Shown: positions 1-11,872, numbered from the stretch's first letter. The stretch is DNA of 64,000 nucleotides from Auricularia sp. M13 (GCA_037042915.1 CM073203.1:2480001-2544000); one strand, 5' to 3'. Notes: generated by a model from the letters alone, not told the origin. Numbers and translations are program-made.

Positions 1-720
1 TCTTCGTCCGTAGAAATCATCCTGAAAGCGGGGGTTAGCTCAACGTCTCCGTTGTGCATAAACAAAGGGCGCACCTGACAGAATAGAGGGCGGAGCAGGG
101 ATGAGAAGCTGTAACGAGCAAAGGTGAGGGAAGAGGACAAAGTGGCAAGCGAAAAAGAATGCGAATTAACGCCTAAGAGCTTGATGTCCGACACACCAGA
201 TGAGTATCTTCGCCTGTGTGATTGGACCTAAGCTAAGCCTCGCGCACTCCTCGGCGCGTAGATTACGGACTGAGATAGTACCTCTTGAGTGCCTGAGGCA
301 ATAGTCACACATTGAATCAGATGTGAATACCACCCCAAATTGTGACTTGCGTACCTGGGGCATATTGGTGTTATATTACCGCAGGAGAATCTGCCTGACA
401 AAGCGATAGGCGCTATCTAGGCGAATCTATAGGCATACGCGAGGATGATGTTAGGCTGATGCATAGGCAATCTTTGCGCCAGCAGCGCCGGCAGCGCGGG
501 GTAGATCATGTGGCGCCCGGCAGATCCCGGCGCCCTCTCTGATCTCTTTCGTACCTGGCAGCATGGGCATCGTCTCGAGTACTGCCTAGGCGCTCCTGCG
601 CACCGGCGTCAAGGTGATCTGAGGTACAGTACCGCCTATATATCACGCGTCTACATCGCAGGCTGATCATAGTCGCTCTTTTTGTCCCACCGCTCTTCGC
701 GCCTTTGCAACGCCTCGTCA
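1..720. other. intergenic, no gene supported
   Basis: I see no convincing coding region here. Between about 395 and 470 the sequence carries several close TAGGC words (CTAGGCG, ATAGGCA, TTAGGCT). They match the motif clusters found again around 5.0, 5.7 and 6.4-6.6 kb. This stretch holds the presumed promoter of the gene starting at 721. Confidence 0.5.
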
Positions 721-3700
721 ATGCCCGCCACTACCCGCAGTCGCAAACCCGTATCCGCCGCGCAGGTGGCATCTACGGCTACCGGACCTGTAGGCACTGA
801 AGCAGCGGCTTCCGCGGCAGATGGGGAACCATCGGTCACAGGCCCGACGGCTCAACCTTCAGCTGCTGTGGCGACTGCTGGGCCGGACGGCGACGTGGAT
901 GGGAACGCTGGGCCTGCGGTAGACGAGACGGAGGTTCGTCAAACTTTTGTCAGTACTGGCATATGTTGACAATGAATGCAGGACGAGTCTGCTGCTGCGC
1001 CGAGCACGTCGAAGTTGCGCAAGCCCAAGGCGAAATCAAAGGCTTCGACTCAGAAGAAGCCTGCCAAGTCCAAAGGCCCAGTGAGCTGAACCGCGTACAT
1101 AGTTCGATGCACGCGCTTAACGTTCTATTGCACTAGGCCAGCAGGAAAGGCAAGGCGAAGCAGGTCGTCGCGGATGAGGACGGTGAAGACCCCGCCCAGG
1201 TGTGTATCTGGTACATGCACATGAGTGCCCGACTTTCGGTGCTGATTGCGTTATAGCTGTCAGCCATCGACGAGGCCGCGCCTCCCCCTGACAACGCCGC
1301 GCAAGCCATGGCGAGCATCAGCGCCGCCAGTGCTGCTGCAACTGCAGCTGCGGACAACGAGGGTGCGGTCAGCGACGTCGAGGATGATGTCGACGACGAC
1401 AACGCCTTCATCCGTCTTCCTGCGATTACCCGAGGACGTGGGCGCGGTGGCAGAGTCTCGAGCCTGGGTCGCGCATCCACGCGCAGCCGCACTCGTGCTC
1501 CCGTGGTGGATGTTTCTGTGCGTAGGCCATTGCTAAGACCTCGCGCGCTCGCTTACACGAAGACAGACTATCAGGGTTTCCGTCCCCGCCCCTGTGAAGA
1601 CTGGGAATGCTTTCAAGGACGCCAAAGCCCGCATGGATGTTATTTTCAGTGCCATTTCCCAAGTACGCAGCTTGGCTGGCAACGCACTGGCAGATCGCGG
1701 CGAAAGAATGGGTCCGGACTGGGAAAACGCGCAGACTCTCGAGCTCAAGGCTGAGCTCGCCAATCTCGTGAGTCGATGTCTGCGTAATATGTGCGGGCAT
1801 TGATTTATTCACTAGTTGGGATGGTCACTGGAGAACAAAGAACCCAAGAGCCCGCGGTACACTGGTCCCCCGTTACCGTCGTCATCGCCCGAGCCAGAGG
1901 ATGCGGTTGAGATGCTTGCTGTCACCGCGGCTGCGCCGACCGCTCCAATCTCCCTGCTACCGCCCCCGCTGTGCCTATTACTGCCTCGACTGCGCCTACC
2001 TCCGCTACGCCAACCTCCACCGCCACAGCGCCTGCTACGTCCTTCGCTGCACCTACCTCCGCCCCCGCTGCACCTACCTCCGCCCCCGCTGCGCCTACGG
2101 TCCCCACTGCGCCTACCTCCGCCCCCACTGCGCCTACCTCCGCCCCCGTTGCGCCTGACGCCCCCGCTGCGCCTACGGCCCCTACTGCGCCTACGGCCCC
2201 CGCTGCGCCTACGTCTGCCCCCGCTGCGCCTACCTCCGCCCCGTTGCGCCTGACGCCCCGCTGCGCCTACCTCCGCCCCCGTTGCGCCTGACGCCCCCGC
2301 TGCGCCTACGGCCCCTACTGCGCCTACGGCCCCCGCTGCGCCTACATCTGCCCCCGCTGCGCCTACCTCCGCCCCCGTTGCGCCTGACGCCCCTGCCGCT
2401 GACGATGTCATGGACTGGGATCCCATCAGCCCTCGGGGCGACTCCGTCAACAACCCCGACGACGGTGCGAGTTTGTCTGAGTCGGAGAGTGAGGACATAC
2501 CGCCGCCCGAATCATCGTCGAAAGGGAAGGCGAAGGTGAAGCCGGGGCCGTTGTCAAAGGCGCGGCTTGAGGAGTGGGCAGAGTATTGCGACGACATCAA
2601 GAAAACCCTCGCCGAAAAATCCGTGGAATGGGGCTGCACGCAGCGCTACCTGATCTCGAAAATGGGGATCTTCGAGACTAATACACGCCAACGTTCGGAT
2701 TGGAACATGTGGGAGAGGAGCTGGTATGCCAGGAATGAGCACGACACTTCTGGTGAGTAGCGGTTATACGTTTTATCATGTTGAAACTCAGGAACCGCGA
2801 AATGAAGATCCTCAGACGAAGTTCCAGAGGTGCCGCGCCGAGTACAACGCGGAGGTCGCGGCGGCCGATACTCCGGAGAAAAGGACCGCGTTGCGCAAGA
2901 AGATCATGACCTTTAACAAGGTCTATGAGGATGGCGTCGTCAAGGAGGAACTGGCCGAAGTTGGCGCCCAGAACGCGTTGCGGCGACTCGTCACAAGCGT
3001 TGAGGAATATGTACGTGCGCCGTTACTTGCGTAGTGCACGGTGCTGATACTTACTTGCATGCAGACGACGCCATTCTTTCATCGCTACCACATCTCGCTG
3101 TTCGGCTTCGCCGTATGCCTGCGGCCCGGCGACATCTCAGGTATGGCAGCAAGCTGCTCGTTTGCGAACAATGCGTATGCCCGCAAGGTCGCGGAGAAGT
3201 ACCCGCACAGCATCACGAATTTCCTCGGCGAGACCATGCAAGATCAAGGGTGCGTTTTCCTGCTCGCGTATTGCTCACATATTGATTCTTATCTGCAGCG
3301 CACACCTGCAGAAGGAGGTCGATAAGGAGGACTTCAGCCCGGAGGCAGCAGACCGTGCGCTGGCCGAAGACCAGCAGGTTCGGCGGGACAGCATGCGCAA
3401 CGCTCTTGCTGCGCTGATAGGTGCGCACCGGGCGTGCATACCGACCCATTATCTAACCTCGTCTCTCGTCGCAGTACGGGTTAATAGCAAGCTGGCCAAA
3501 GCGAAACGACTGCCGCAAGCGGGCTATGACAAGAAGGCGCTCGACGCCGGCTACCGCATGGTAGGGTGGCCACCTCATGTGCCCACACCCATGAAAATCG
3601 CCGCGGGCACTGGTCATTGGGGGACGGACGACATCAACACTCTCCTCCCTCTCGTCTACGAGTCGCTTAACTGGAAAGAAGGGCAACTACCTCTGCCTCA

Positions 3701-4869
3701 ACTTCGTTTCGAGAAGATTCCAGACGGTATGTTTCTCTTTCATTACCATTATCGGTGTGGCTGACACGATACAGATGAGCTCGCGCTGAAGCGCGCAAAC
3801 CCGAAGGATTGGCGCAATGTGGTCGTATGGTACTTCGAGGGCAACGTCGTCCACAGGCGCGTCTCGCACGTGATGCAGGACAACAACAAAGGTGGCGGTG
3901 AGAACGAGCCAACGGCCGAGCTCAGCCCGGCAGGCGCTACTTCCGTGTCGAACGAAGGCGACGCAGCTTCGTCGACGGCGAACAAGGCCAAGCGCAAGCG
4001 GGAGAAGGCCCCGAGTCGCAGGCAAGCGGCGAAAGGCATCACAGCCCGCGGACGGCAAGAAGTCGGAGGTCGCGACTGTCGAGCCTGCGACGAGTGTCGC
4101 GGGGCCAGCAAATGTCGGCCAGGCGAGCTCGCAGTCTCAGCAGGGCAATGACTTGAAGGTATGTTCGGTCTGCAGGCACTGCATAGTCGTTGATGGGGGC
4201 TCCTAAGGCGGTGCAGACAACGCAAGACAACACCTTGCAGGTACGTTTAGTCTGCAGGCAGTGCGCAGTCATTGACAGGCGCTCCTTAGGCAATGCAAGC
4301 GATGGACGGGGACATGTTGCAGGTATGTTTAGCGTATCTGCAGGCGGTACGAGGTCGTTGACAGGCGCTCCTTAGGTGATTCACTCGCCCAACACCTTGC
4401 AGGTATGTAACGTCTGCGGTTAGTGCGTAGTCGTTGATGGGCGCTCCTTAGGCGATGCCAGTGGCAAATGCCAACACGCTATCCTTCACGCGCGCTGGGT
4501 GGTGGACTCCCTCCTTCGGCTTTCAGCAACAACATCGACTTCCTCGGCGACTTCACGTTCCCGGAAGATAACCAGCTCGCGCCCACGCTGTCGCCGATGG
4601 CGATGGGCGACTTCATGAACTTCGCAACCCCGGCTGCGATACCCACTCCCGCCCAGATCTTGAGCAATGCGAACGGGCAGATGTTGGGCAACGTGAACGC
4701 GCAGCAGACCCTGAGGACGAACGCGCAACAGACCCTGAGGAACGCGAACGCGCCGCGGGGTCTCACGCCCGCGGCAGTGATGGCAAACTTGCAGGCAATG
4801 ATGGATCAAGTTCAAGGGTTGGTCGCGCAAGGTCGTTGGCCTGACGTGGATTCCGAGAATGCTATGTAA
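721..4869 (+). CDS. multi-intron protein related to a KDZ-transposon cargo protein
   Basis: Function unknown. Coding runs through about a dozen exons with short GT-AG introns, for example 1082-1136 and 1201-1257. The N-terminal third is basic and Ala/Ser-rich (KPKAKSKAS, GKAKQV). It is followed by an acidic stretch, an Arg-Gly stretch near 1430 and a Pro/Ala/Thr tract (1920-2400). The core (about 2540-3890) has a WERSWYARNEHD block, an RYHISLFGFAVCLRPGD block and a GYRMVGWPPHVP block followed by DDINTLLPLVYESLNW. The last two resemble, in the same order, segments of the gene at 19850-21392 inside the KDZ transposon, so I infer a shared family. Basic and Asn/Gln-rich C-terminal parts follow. 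The start at 721 is the first ATG giving the long N-terminal exon. Frames do not join cleanly near 1950, 2760-2800 and 4455, so either splice sites are misread there or the gene is decaying. Confidence 0.6.
1920..2400 (+). repeat. Pro/Ala/Thr-coding low-complexity tandem repeat
   Basis: The sequence is a long run of near-copies of a GCGCCTACCTCCGCCCCCGCT-like unit with shorter variants. In one plus-strand frame it reads as APTSAPAAPT-type repeats. All three plus frames stay open for long stretches, so it produces many spurious open frames on both strands. It lies inside the gene at 721-4869 and looks like a disordered linker. Copy number is likely unstable. Confidence 0.8.
4159..4451 (+). repeat. 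tandem array of exon-intron units
   Basis: Four introns of 49, 49, 53 and 49 bp (4159-4207, 4241-4289, 4323-4375, 4403-4451) are clearly copies of one another. Each starts GTATGT or GTACGT, contains CTGCAGGC or CTGCGGTT and a GTCGTTGA-like word, and all but the first (CTCCTAAG) end CTCCTTAG. They separate mini-exons of 33, 33 and 27 bp (4208-4240, 4290-4322, 4376-4402), all phase 0. These encode repeats ending DNTLQ, GDMLQ and PNTLQ. The preceding exon end (QSQQGNDLK) looks like another copy. The array is a tandem duplication of a whole exon-plus-intron unit. Confidence 0.8.
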
Positions 4870-4984
4870 TCGTCAGTGAATACTGCAATATGTTTCTTTC
4901 GTGCGAGTGAATATGGAGGCCCAATCGTATCCACAGCGAGATTAGTAGGAAGCTTTGAGGAGATGTGCAGGTGAAATCATTATG

Positions 4985-5075
4985 AGCGATGTCAATGCCT
5001 AGGTGCAAGCTAGGCGATGGGGACACATCAGTAGGGAGCAATATACTATTGCCTAGGTGCTGGTTAGGCGTTGCT
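4985..5075. repeat. CTAGG-motif cluster
   Basis: Two adjacent near-copies start with AATGCCTAGGTG and ATTGCCTAGGTG, and each is followed 10-12 bases later by TAGGCG. The same words recur at 395-470, 5600-5770 and 6385-6680, bracketing the genes in the first 6.7 kb. Function unknown. They could be subterminal motifs of a decayed transposon. Confidence 0.45.
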
Positions 5076-5139
5076 GAGGACGGTCCGTACGTGATATAAA
5101 GTCGATACCACTTAATTAAGGAACTACGACTGCACTCTG

Positions 5140-5530
5140 ATGCCCCCATCTCGCTTGATCAACGAACGGCTTGCGCTTGGTGTGACACCGCGCTTCGACG
5201 ACGCGAGGGAGGTGTTGGAGGAATCGGAGCCTCTCGTGCTTCCCTGGAAGGCGACAGGCCTCCCACAATCGGAAATGCGGACACGCATGATGATGAGGCA
5301 GCGCGGTGGACAGGGCATGGGACGCTGTTTGTGATACGAAAGCCGTCGAGAAACTTGAGGAGGTCATTCATCGCCTTCTCGACCTGGCCGACGTGTTGGC
5401 CGCGCAGCGTGGCGCTGCGGATGTGCGCGCGCGCTTTTCCGACTTGGTCGACAAATTGCAAGCGGCTCGCGACGATCTCATAGAGAGCGTCGAGGCTTTG
5501 GATGATAGCTGCAAGCAGTTTGCTGAGTAA
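5140..5530 (+). CDS. small uncharacterised protein, helical C-terminus
   Basis: Two overlapping plus-strand frames look coding. The first (5140-5334) starts MPPSRLINERLALG. The second (about 5306-5530) encodes a Leu/Ala/Asp-rich helix with heptad-like spacing (EKLEEVIHRLLDLADVLAA, then FSDLVDKLQAARDD) and ends CKQFAE before a TAA. The frames overlap near 5310 with no obvious intron, so a frameshift or a missed short intron is likely. I do not recognise a family. The gene lies between CTAGG-motif clusters and faces the minus-strand gene at 5771-6316 tail to tail. Confidence 0.35.
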
Positions 5531-5770
5531 GTTGCTGACTTTATATCGGGAATAATGCTGAGGTATCGTGCTTAGTCATATGCGCACCGAGGCGTAAGGA
5601 TGTGCTTGCATGGTGGTTAATTAGCGTCAACCCCTAATGTAAAAGGTAGATGATGTCGGTTTGAGCGAGCAGTAGCAGTAGGCAATCTTTAGGCGTTAGA
5701 CATTGCGAGCGAAGATAGGCACTAGGCGAATACATGGCACAGACATCACACCTAGGCAACGCCAAAGCGA

Positions 5771-6316
5771 CTAGGATGGAGACGAGGCGCTCGCGCCAGT
5801 TGCCTCGCATGGAAGGGAGTCCCGCTCGCTGGTTGCTGCGCACTCCTCAGCTGCGCGCTCCTCAGCTGCGCGTGCCTCTGCCTCGCTTTCCCTGAAAGAC
5901 GTCGGATATAGGTGAGTGAGTGAAGGAGAGATCCAATGAGAAACGCACAGAGCTTTCTTCGCAGCCTCGAACGCGAGGACATGTAAGTCGTCGTCCGGTT
6001 CGAAACACCGCTCTGCACCCTTGCACTTGTAAAGCTCGATGAGGTACGGCTCGATCTCGTCGAGGAAGGTCAGATGGCCTTGCAGGATCTTGTTGTAGTC
6101 GTGCTGCACGAGCATCAGACGGCGCCAGCAGTACAGATGGTCGAAATCCGGCTTGTCGGGGTCCCAGTCGTCGTCGAACCCTTTAGCATGCGCGCGAGCA
6201 GAGGTAGCATTGGTTGCTGCCTCCTCCTCAGACTCCGTTTCGATCGGCTCGTCGGCGTTGGCAGCTGTGAGACGCGGCCGACGTGCAGCCGGTGACGACT
6301 GAGGCGACGATGACAT
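5771..6316 (-). CDS. uncharacterised 181-aa acidic protein
   Basis: A single uninterrupted frame of 181 residues begins with the ATG at 6316. The N-terminus is Ser/Pro-rich, followed by an acidic run (ETESEEEAA). The middle is well structured with aromatic and Leu-rich helices (HLYCWRRLMLVQHDYNKIL, then LTFLDEIEPYLIELYKCKG). The C-terminus is Ala/Glu-rich with the short repeat AAEERAAEECAA. No signal peptide or membrane segment is seen. I do not recognise the family. Position between CTAGG-motif clusters suggests it belongs to the same block as the genes at 721-5530. Confidence 0.5.
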   Translation of the reverse strand: MSSSPQSSPAARRPRLTAANADEPIETESEEEAATNATSARAHAKGFDDDWDPDKPDFDHLYCWRRLMLVQHDYNKILQGHLTFLDEIEPYLIELYKCKGAERCFEPDDDLHVLAFEAAKKALCVSHWISPSLTHLYPTSFRESEAEARAAEERAAEECAATSERDSLPCEATGASASSPS

Positions 6317-7368
6317 CCGGAGGTGAAAGAGAAAGAGTTGGGCGGTCTATGAAGCACTATTTCAATGTCAACCTGATTTTTTTTTTCAATGCCTAGTCGT
6401 TGTTCAACTCATAGGTGGAGCTTGATAGTAGCAAGTCGCTGTCTAGGTGTAATGGGTTTCAATGCCTAGGTGGTGTTCAACTCGTGTGGGATTTAGTGTG
6501 AAGGCTGGCAGAAATCATCGCCTATGGATTGACTGCGGCAAGGAGTCACTGTCTAGGGCAAGAGTACATAGGGAGGATGCGGAAATTAACACCTATGGAA
6601 TGGCGGCCCCAAGGCGTAGTGTAGGGGATGCTTGCGCGTATCCTGTGCTAGCGGATGCGTAGTGCTTGTGCAGTGGTTGATTAGGCAGTAGTCAATTATA
6701 TACTCGGAGAGAAGTGATATGTAGGTGCAAGACAATGCCGTAGGTAATCTGAGATTGCTAGGCAGAGTGAGAGTGTGGGCAATGATTTTCTCCTACGGTT
6801 GGGGATTGCCCGTTGGCGGCTGGGATCGCGCAAGGGAGCTCCTAGGAGCTCCTGGTTTAAAACCACCCCCAAGGTCGATCTTTTGATGACTTGGGATGCA
6901 CCTAACAGGGCCTTTGGGCGGCAACCTATGGTGAATTCCGTAGATCCTTGCACTGTAACACGGGCAGAAGTTCTCCCAGGAAAACTGCGGCAACGGCAGC
7001 GGCGGAAAGAGACCAACCAAATCGTCATACTTGGTTCACTAATTGCCTCAGACGCTCTAACTTTTTCCTCGATTAAGCCTTTGATGCTACGCGCGCGCTG
7101 AAACACAACGATGGGCCTGGGAGTTTGACAGTTCGCAAAGCCTAAATCTCCCGTCTCGCGTCGTCCAAATATGGCGCTTTCGCGCTGCAAAGCGGGATCA
7201 TTCCCGATCTGTTTCAGGGTCGACGCTACGCAATACTGTGCTGCCTCTCGTTCCGCGCGCGTCGTTCTATTCGCCAACTGGATGACGCACCGTCGGTTGC
7301 CTCTGCACTCAGCTCTCAAAGTGACGTTGACGGCCTGATCCCAGTTCTCACACTCTTCAGCATGCTAG
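6317..7368. other. intergenic with CTAGG-motif copies
   Basis: Between 6385 and 6680 there are further copies of the AATGCCTAGGTG motif, including two that share the longer context GTTGTTCAACTC or GTGTTCAACTC (near 6400 and 6470). A moderately long minus-strand open frame (6696-7319) has no recognisable protein features and I do not call it a gene. The last part is the upstream region of the secreted-protein gene at 7476. Confidence 0.4.
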
Positions 7369-7377
7369 TATAAAAGG
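7369..7377 (+). promoter_or_regulatory. TATA box of the secreted-protein gene
   Basis: TATAAAAGG lies 107 bp upstream of the ATG at 7476 and is followed by a GC-rich leader rich in CAGC words. Position and sequence fit a strong basidiomycete core promoter. Confidence 0.65.
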
Positions 7378-7475
7378 CGGGGTCGGGCAGCAGTATATTC
7401 CCAAGCTCAGCAACCCCAGCTCCAGCTACCAGCCGCTCCTCGACGCGTCTCACGTTCTCCCAGCGCCCTCAAGCC

Positions 7476-8212
7476 ATGCAGCAGTCCCGCCTCCTCTCGC
7501 TCTTCTTCGCGCTCTTCGCGTTTAGCCTGTTCGCGTTCGCCAGCCCCGTTGGCAAGGACGTCGCCGTCGCCCGCGCTGCGGACCCGCTTACGGTCATCCT
7601 CAACGCCTTTGTCGACCTCAAGGCCAAGATTGACGTGCACATTGCTTCGCTCGGTGAGTGGGCCTTTTCTCCTCCATATTGCCGCCACTAGTACTTGCCC
7701 ATATCTGACTCACAACTGCCACTCTGCAGTCAAGCTCAACGTGAACGCGGATATCTCTGTCATTGTGGGGCAGATTGTCGTGGCGATCAACGCGTGCATC
7801 AAGGCGCTCGTGAGCGTCGGCGCCGTCGTGGACCTCAGCGACAAGGACAAGATTTCGGTCATCGCCAACGTCTGCGCGCAGATCCTCATCGTACGTCTAC
7901 TTTCTCATCAACTTTCCGCTGTGACATTGACAATTTTCGCCTTTGCAGGGCATCTTTGCGTCCGTCACCGTCTTCGCCAAGATCCTCGCCAACGTGACCG
8001 CTGTTGTGACTCTCGACGTCGCCCTCCAGGGCCTCCTCGTCCAGCTCAACCTCTGCGTCGCCGGCATCCTCGTCATCATTGCTCCTCTGTGCGTCCACAA
8101 CAGAAGCTTTCCAGGATGAACTCTGACAAATACCTACTTCTATAGCGTCGTGAAGATCACCGCCGTCGTGAACCTCGCTCTTCCCCTCGTCCTGGGCGTC
8201 CTCAAGCTCTAA
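7476..8212 (+). CDS. small secreted hydrophobic protein, 181 aa
   Basis: Four exons (7476-7653, 7730-7890, 7949-8088, 8146-8212) join in frame into 181 residues; all introns have GT-AG ends. Residues 1-22 form a signal peptide (LLSLFFALFAFSLFAFA, cleavage near ASP). The mature part is a series of amphipathic or hydrophobic helices rich in Val, Ile, Leu and Ala with only three Cys (NACIKAL, NVCAQIL, LNLCVAG). That excludes a hydrophobin, which needs eight. Proteins of this build are common in Agaricomycetes and have no known role to my knowledge. Secretion or membrane association is inferred from the signal peptide and hydrophobicity. A TATA box sits 107 bp upstream. Confidence 0.75.
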
Positions 8213-10097
8213 GCCTGTCACGCCTTACCCATCATCCGAACCTCGCGCCAAAGGACTTAATGTCGAGTCTCCAATGAACTTTGTAGTTGTTCCTGTTTCC
8301 TTGTCCAAGTTTCCTTAGGCACTTAACTTTTTTCTTCTTTGCCATCGCCCCACTGATGGCAAGCGATGGCTTTACTTGGAGCATGTAATTCTTTTTGCCA
8401 GTATTTTGGAATCGAATTCGCCATATTCACAGCATGCTATAATCATATTCTCGAAAAGGGCCTTTCTAATTGGATCGCGTGCGTTTCTCCAGGTCCAGGA
8501 GCAAGTACCGCAGCGATCTCGATCACGTCGTCCAGAGCTCTCCAGTGCACATGATTGCGCTTTGCCCGAGTACTCAAGCACCTACCGTGCCTCCGCATCG
8601 TAATAGTGCAGGTCTACCAGGACCTATCAATCGCAGCCAGCGTGGGCTGCAGCATCATTGTAATCACACCCGAGGCGGACCTGCACATATTTTTGAGCAA
8701 AAAATGATCTAGCGCAATGATTCGGACATGGCTAACATTTTCTTCTTTGGATCATCGAATTTAAAATTGCAGCCAGAATGCGGACTTCCAACTCGCGTTG
8801 CTCCCGTGCTTCCTTTTCCGACATCTGGCTCCGGATGGGCATTCCTTCAGTATTGCGCTCGCAACTGCCGCGCTGAACTGGCAATGCTGGTAATGTCAAG
8901 CATATTTACCACTAGCTATACGCCCTCAAGGCTCAAGCTCAAGGTTTCAGCGGCCAGATGTTGGTTCAAATACGTTTCCGTGGGTGCGTGAAATCAACAG
9001 GCTTGTGGTCTTTTCCAATACTAAACGCAATTCACGGGGTCTGTAATCGCTATGTCTGACTCTTTAATGCTCCGATCGAGCTGCTCAACTCGTCTACCCA
9101 ACTACTGGGCTCCTCGATTCTTGCCCGCGCCGAAGATTATGCATCTCGAGAATCAACGCATGGCCGATACCGTTTTAACGTCTGTGCCAGCCATTCACGC
9201 GTCGAGGCGTTGCCCTCAATCTGGACCGACCGCACCGCACCCACCCCCCACACAGACTTCTAGGTTCCAAGACTCCAAGCGGGATTCCTGCTGCCTGTTC
9301 TGGATAACTTCAACTCCTGGTAACCGCCAAGTGCACGATTGGTGCCCTGCTGTTTCCACGCTTCTCTGGCGGAGCCTTGGCCGGCGGACGCGCTCGCTGC
9401 TAATTCCCCTGGGCTAACTCGCGGTGTTCGCATGGGACTGAGATTGGCCAGCTTTCTGACAGATTCCGCTCCGCCCCAACGCTTGCAGGCTGTCTGGGAG
9501 GCTTCCCTCGAACTGCCTTGCCGATGCTTGCATCTTCTGGGCATGCAGGTCTTAATCGTACGTCTGCTATTCACGTTGCATACAGGTTGAAGATCCAATG
9601 CGCTAGTGGTGAGCCATGTACCTCGTGCACTCTGCTGTTATGAGTCCGCTGAACGCATTTACTAAGTTGGTCGTGCACACACGAAAGTCTGGACTACCGT
9701 GGGCTCCCGCATTTCACTTGCTCTCTGAAATAGCTCGGTGCCGGACGCCCTGGCTTACCGGGAAGATGATTTGAGGCGCGTCTCGCGCCACATGCCATGG
9801 AACGACTTCATCTCCGGCTGGTTCTTCACTGAGCGCCCGGGGTATAGGTACGTATGCTCCCACTTCACTCCTTACTCGCAATCAGCAATACCGATAGCTC
9901 TGCAGTGACTACTGGAGTTTGCAGACCTAAATGTCGGAACGCTCCCACGCACCTTCTTCAAGTTACGCATCATCTCGTCAAGTTGGAAATCGTTGACTTC
10001 AAACCGGTGCCCGTAGTGACCCTACCTCCGAGCGACGCATGGTATAGATTGCTACCGTTGTACCATGCTGCGTTGACTGGCAGATCACCCGAGGAAA

Positions 10098-10196
10098 CGC
10101 TTTGCCTTCGCAACGCGATTAGGGGACGATGAGCTCCGAGTTTGTATATCCGAGGAGTCACCTGGCCTTCGCAACGCGATTCCGGGGCGGTGAGTG
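10098..10196. repeat. tandem duplication of about 55 bp
   Basis: Two copies share CCTTCGCAACGCGATT followed by a GGGG-rich word and GTGAG or ATGAG (near 10106 and 10171). A GAGGA word lies shortly before each copy. It is noncoding as far as I can see. Confidence 0.6.
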
Positions 10197-11872
10197 GCCG
10201 CGGTCCGAAAGCAATACTGTCGCTGATGATATAGAGTCTCGTGCGTGCGAAAACAGGCTGGCAGAATGAACTTCAGAGTCATGGTCGGGCAGATCATAAT
10301 GCAGACACTGGCGGGGAATCCGCCTAGTCTCACGAGCAGCGCATGAGTCATCATGAGCCAGTTTCATCGCCGGCATCTGAGTTACAGCACTTTGTAAGAC
10401 ATTCCTATATACAGAAGCAGGAGGAAACGCGTGTATGGAGTGGGTGCATTACTGCTAACACCAGGGTTCTGAATTACGGACATGTGCGTGCAGGGCTCGA
10501 GCATAATAAGCTTTCCGATGTAACGGCCGCTTCTGTGGAGTGAGACAGATATGCGCACGCGCGACGGGATGACGCCATCCTCTTTGCACGATCCAGATAT
10601 TCTCGCCTGACGCTAGCGTTCCTGAGAAATTTGCGGCGGCGTCTTCATGGCTATCAAGTATGGCAAGACTGGGCCAGCATCCCGCTTCGAAAGAGAGGTC
10701 GAGAACTAGACAGCAGAAGCGGCGCATGGGAGTCCGGTGATTAAGTGCTCCAACATGCGGGCGGACGTCTATTGAATTGCAGCGGCTGCGTGCCCACCCC
10801 GGTATTCTGGCGATTGAGGGCTGCCTCATGGCGTTTGCACGCTGCTGATGCATCATGCACGATTATTACCCGACTCAATCAGATCGATCCCCCGAATCGC
10901 TATTCAACTGCGCGACCCGCGAGCCTTTTGTCCGGGAAAGTGTGGTTCCGCAAACAGTCGCAGCTGACGGCAGTATAAAAGAAGCCCCTGCCTCACGTCC
11001 AAGCCCAGCCCACCAATCGCCGCGTCGTCTCAAACTCAGGTCGCCGGGATGCGAACACACTGCATTTCCGAACAAGTGCGGTGTGCCTGCACCCCACTTG
11101 TTCGGGATTTCAGGGCGTTCTCAACCGCGCGTATTATCGGTCGCCCACGACTCGGAGGCCAGCCGTTCTTGCGGGAATTCAGCGCACCGATAGACGAGAG
11201 CGACTGTGCGGGTCATTATATTCGGTCTCTGCGATGTTGCCAGAGGACGGTATTCCGGCGAGTGTGCTGCACTTGTTTGGAATGCCGGTCGTTGTCAATT
11301 CCGTACGAGCACCAGTACCACGTTTTACGGCATACGGATGTACCATGGACTGTCAGACGAAGACGCCAGGACCACGCGTGTTTGTCAGCTACCTACACCT
11401 CTCCGGAAACGTGGGCCTCGAGCTCAGGACTAACGAGCCCAATGCGCAGAGGCAGCTCGTATTACATCGAACGGACCAAAGAGGCGCCTTTGGCAGATGA
11501 TCCCGCGAAAATGTACCGGCCTAGCCTTGTAAGACCTAAAGCAAAGATCCGCACGCCAAGCGTGCGAGGCTATCCTCGTAGCATAACAGTTGGGAGGCCG
11601 TCTCGACTCTGCAGCAATCAGAGGTACTGCGTCGCAGCAGCAACGCGGCAGCGTTTTGACTGTCGAGTGACGGTGAAAATGAACGGAATGAGAGCACGGG
11701 AAGAGCTAAGAGGCGTCGCAGGCGTCGTTCATAGTGTCGTTGATCATAGTGTCGGCGGTGATAATGAGCAAGGCTGTAGACAATATCATTTTCAGTTAAT
11801 ATCATCATAGATTTCCTGATAGGCGATCTTTCCGAACGCCCGTCACGGTACTGGGCAGCGTTGGTCGATTCA

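Noticed and set aside
1812-2639. 275-residue minus-strand Gly/Arg/Ser-rich frame
   Set aside because: It is the mirror of the Pro/Ala/Thr-coding tandem repeat; low-complexity DNA leaves most frames open.
7476-8212. Reading the small secreted protein as a hydrophobin
   Set aside because: Hydrophobins need eight Cys in a fixed pattern; only three are present in the mature part.
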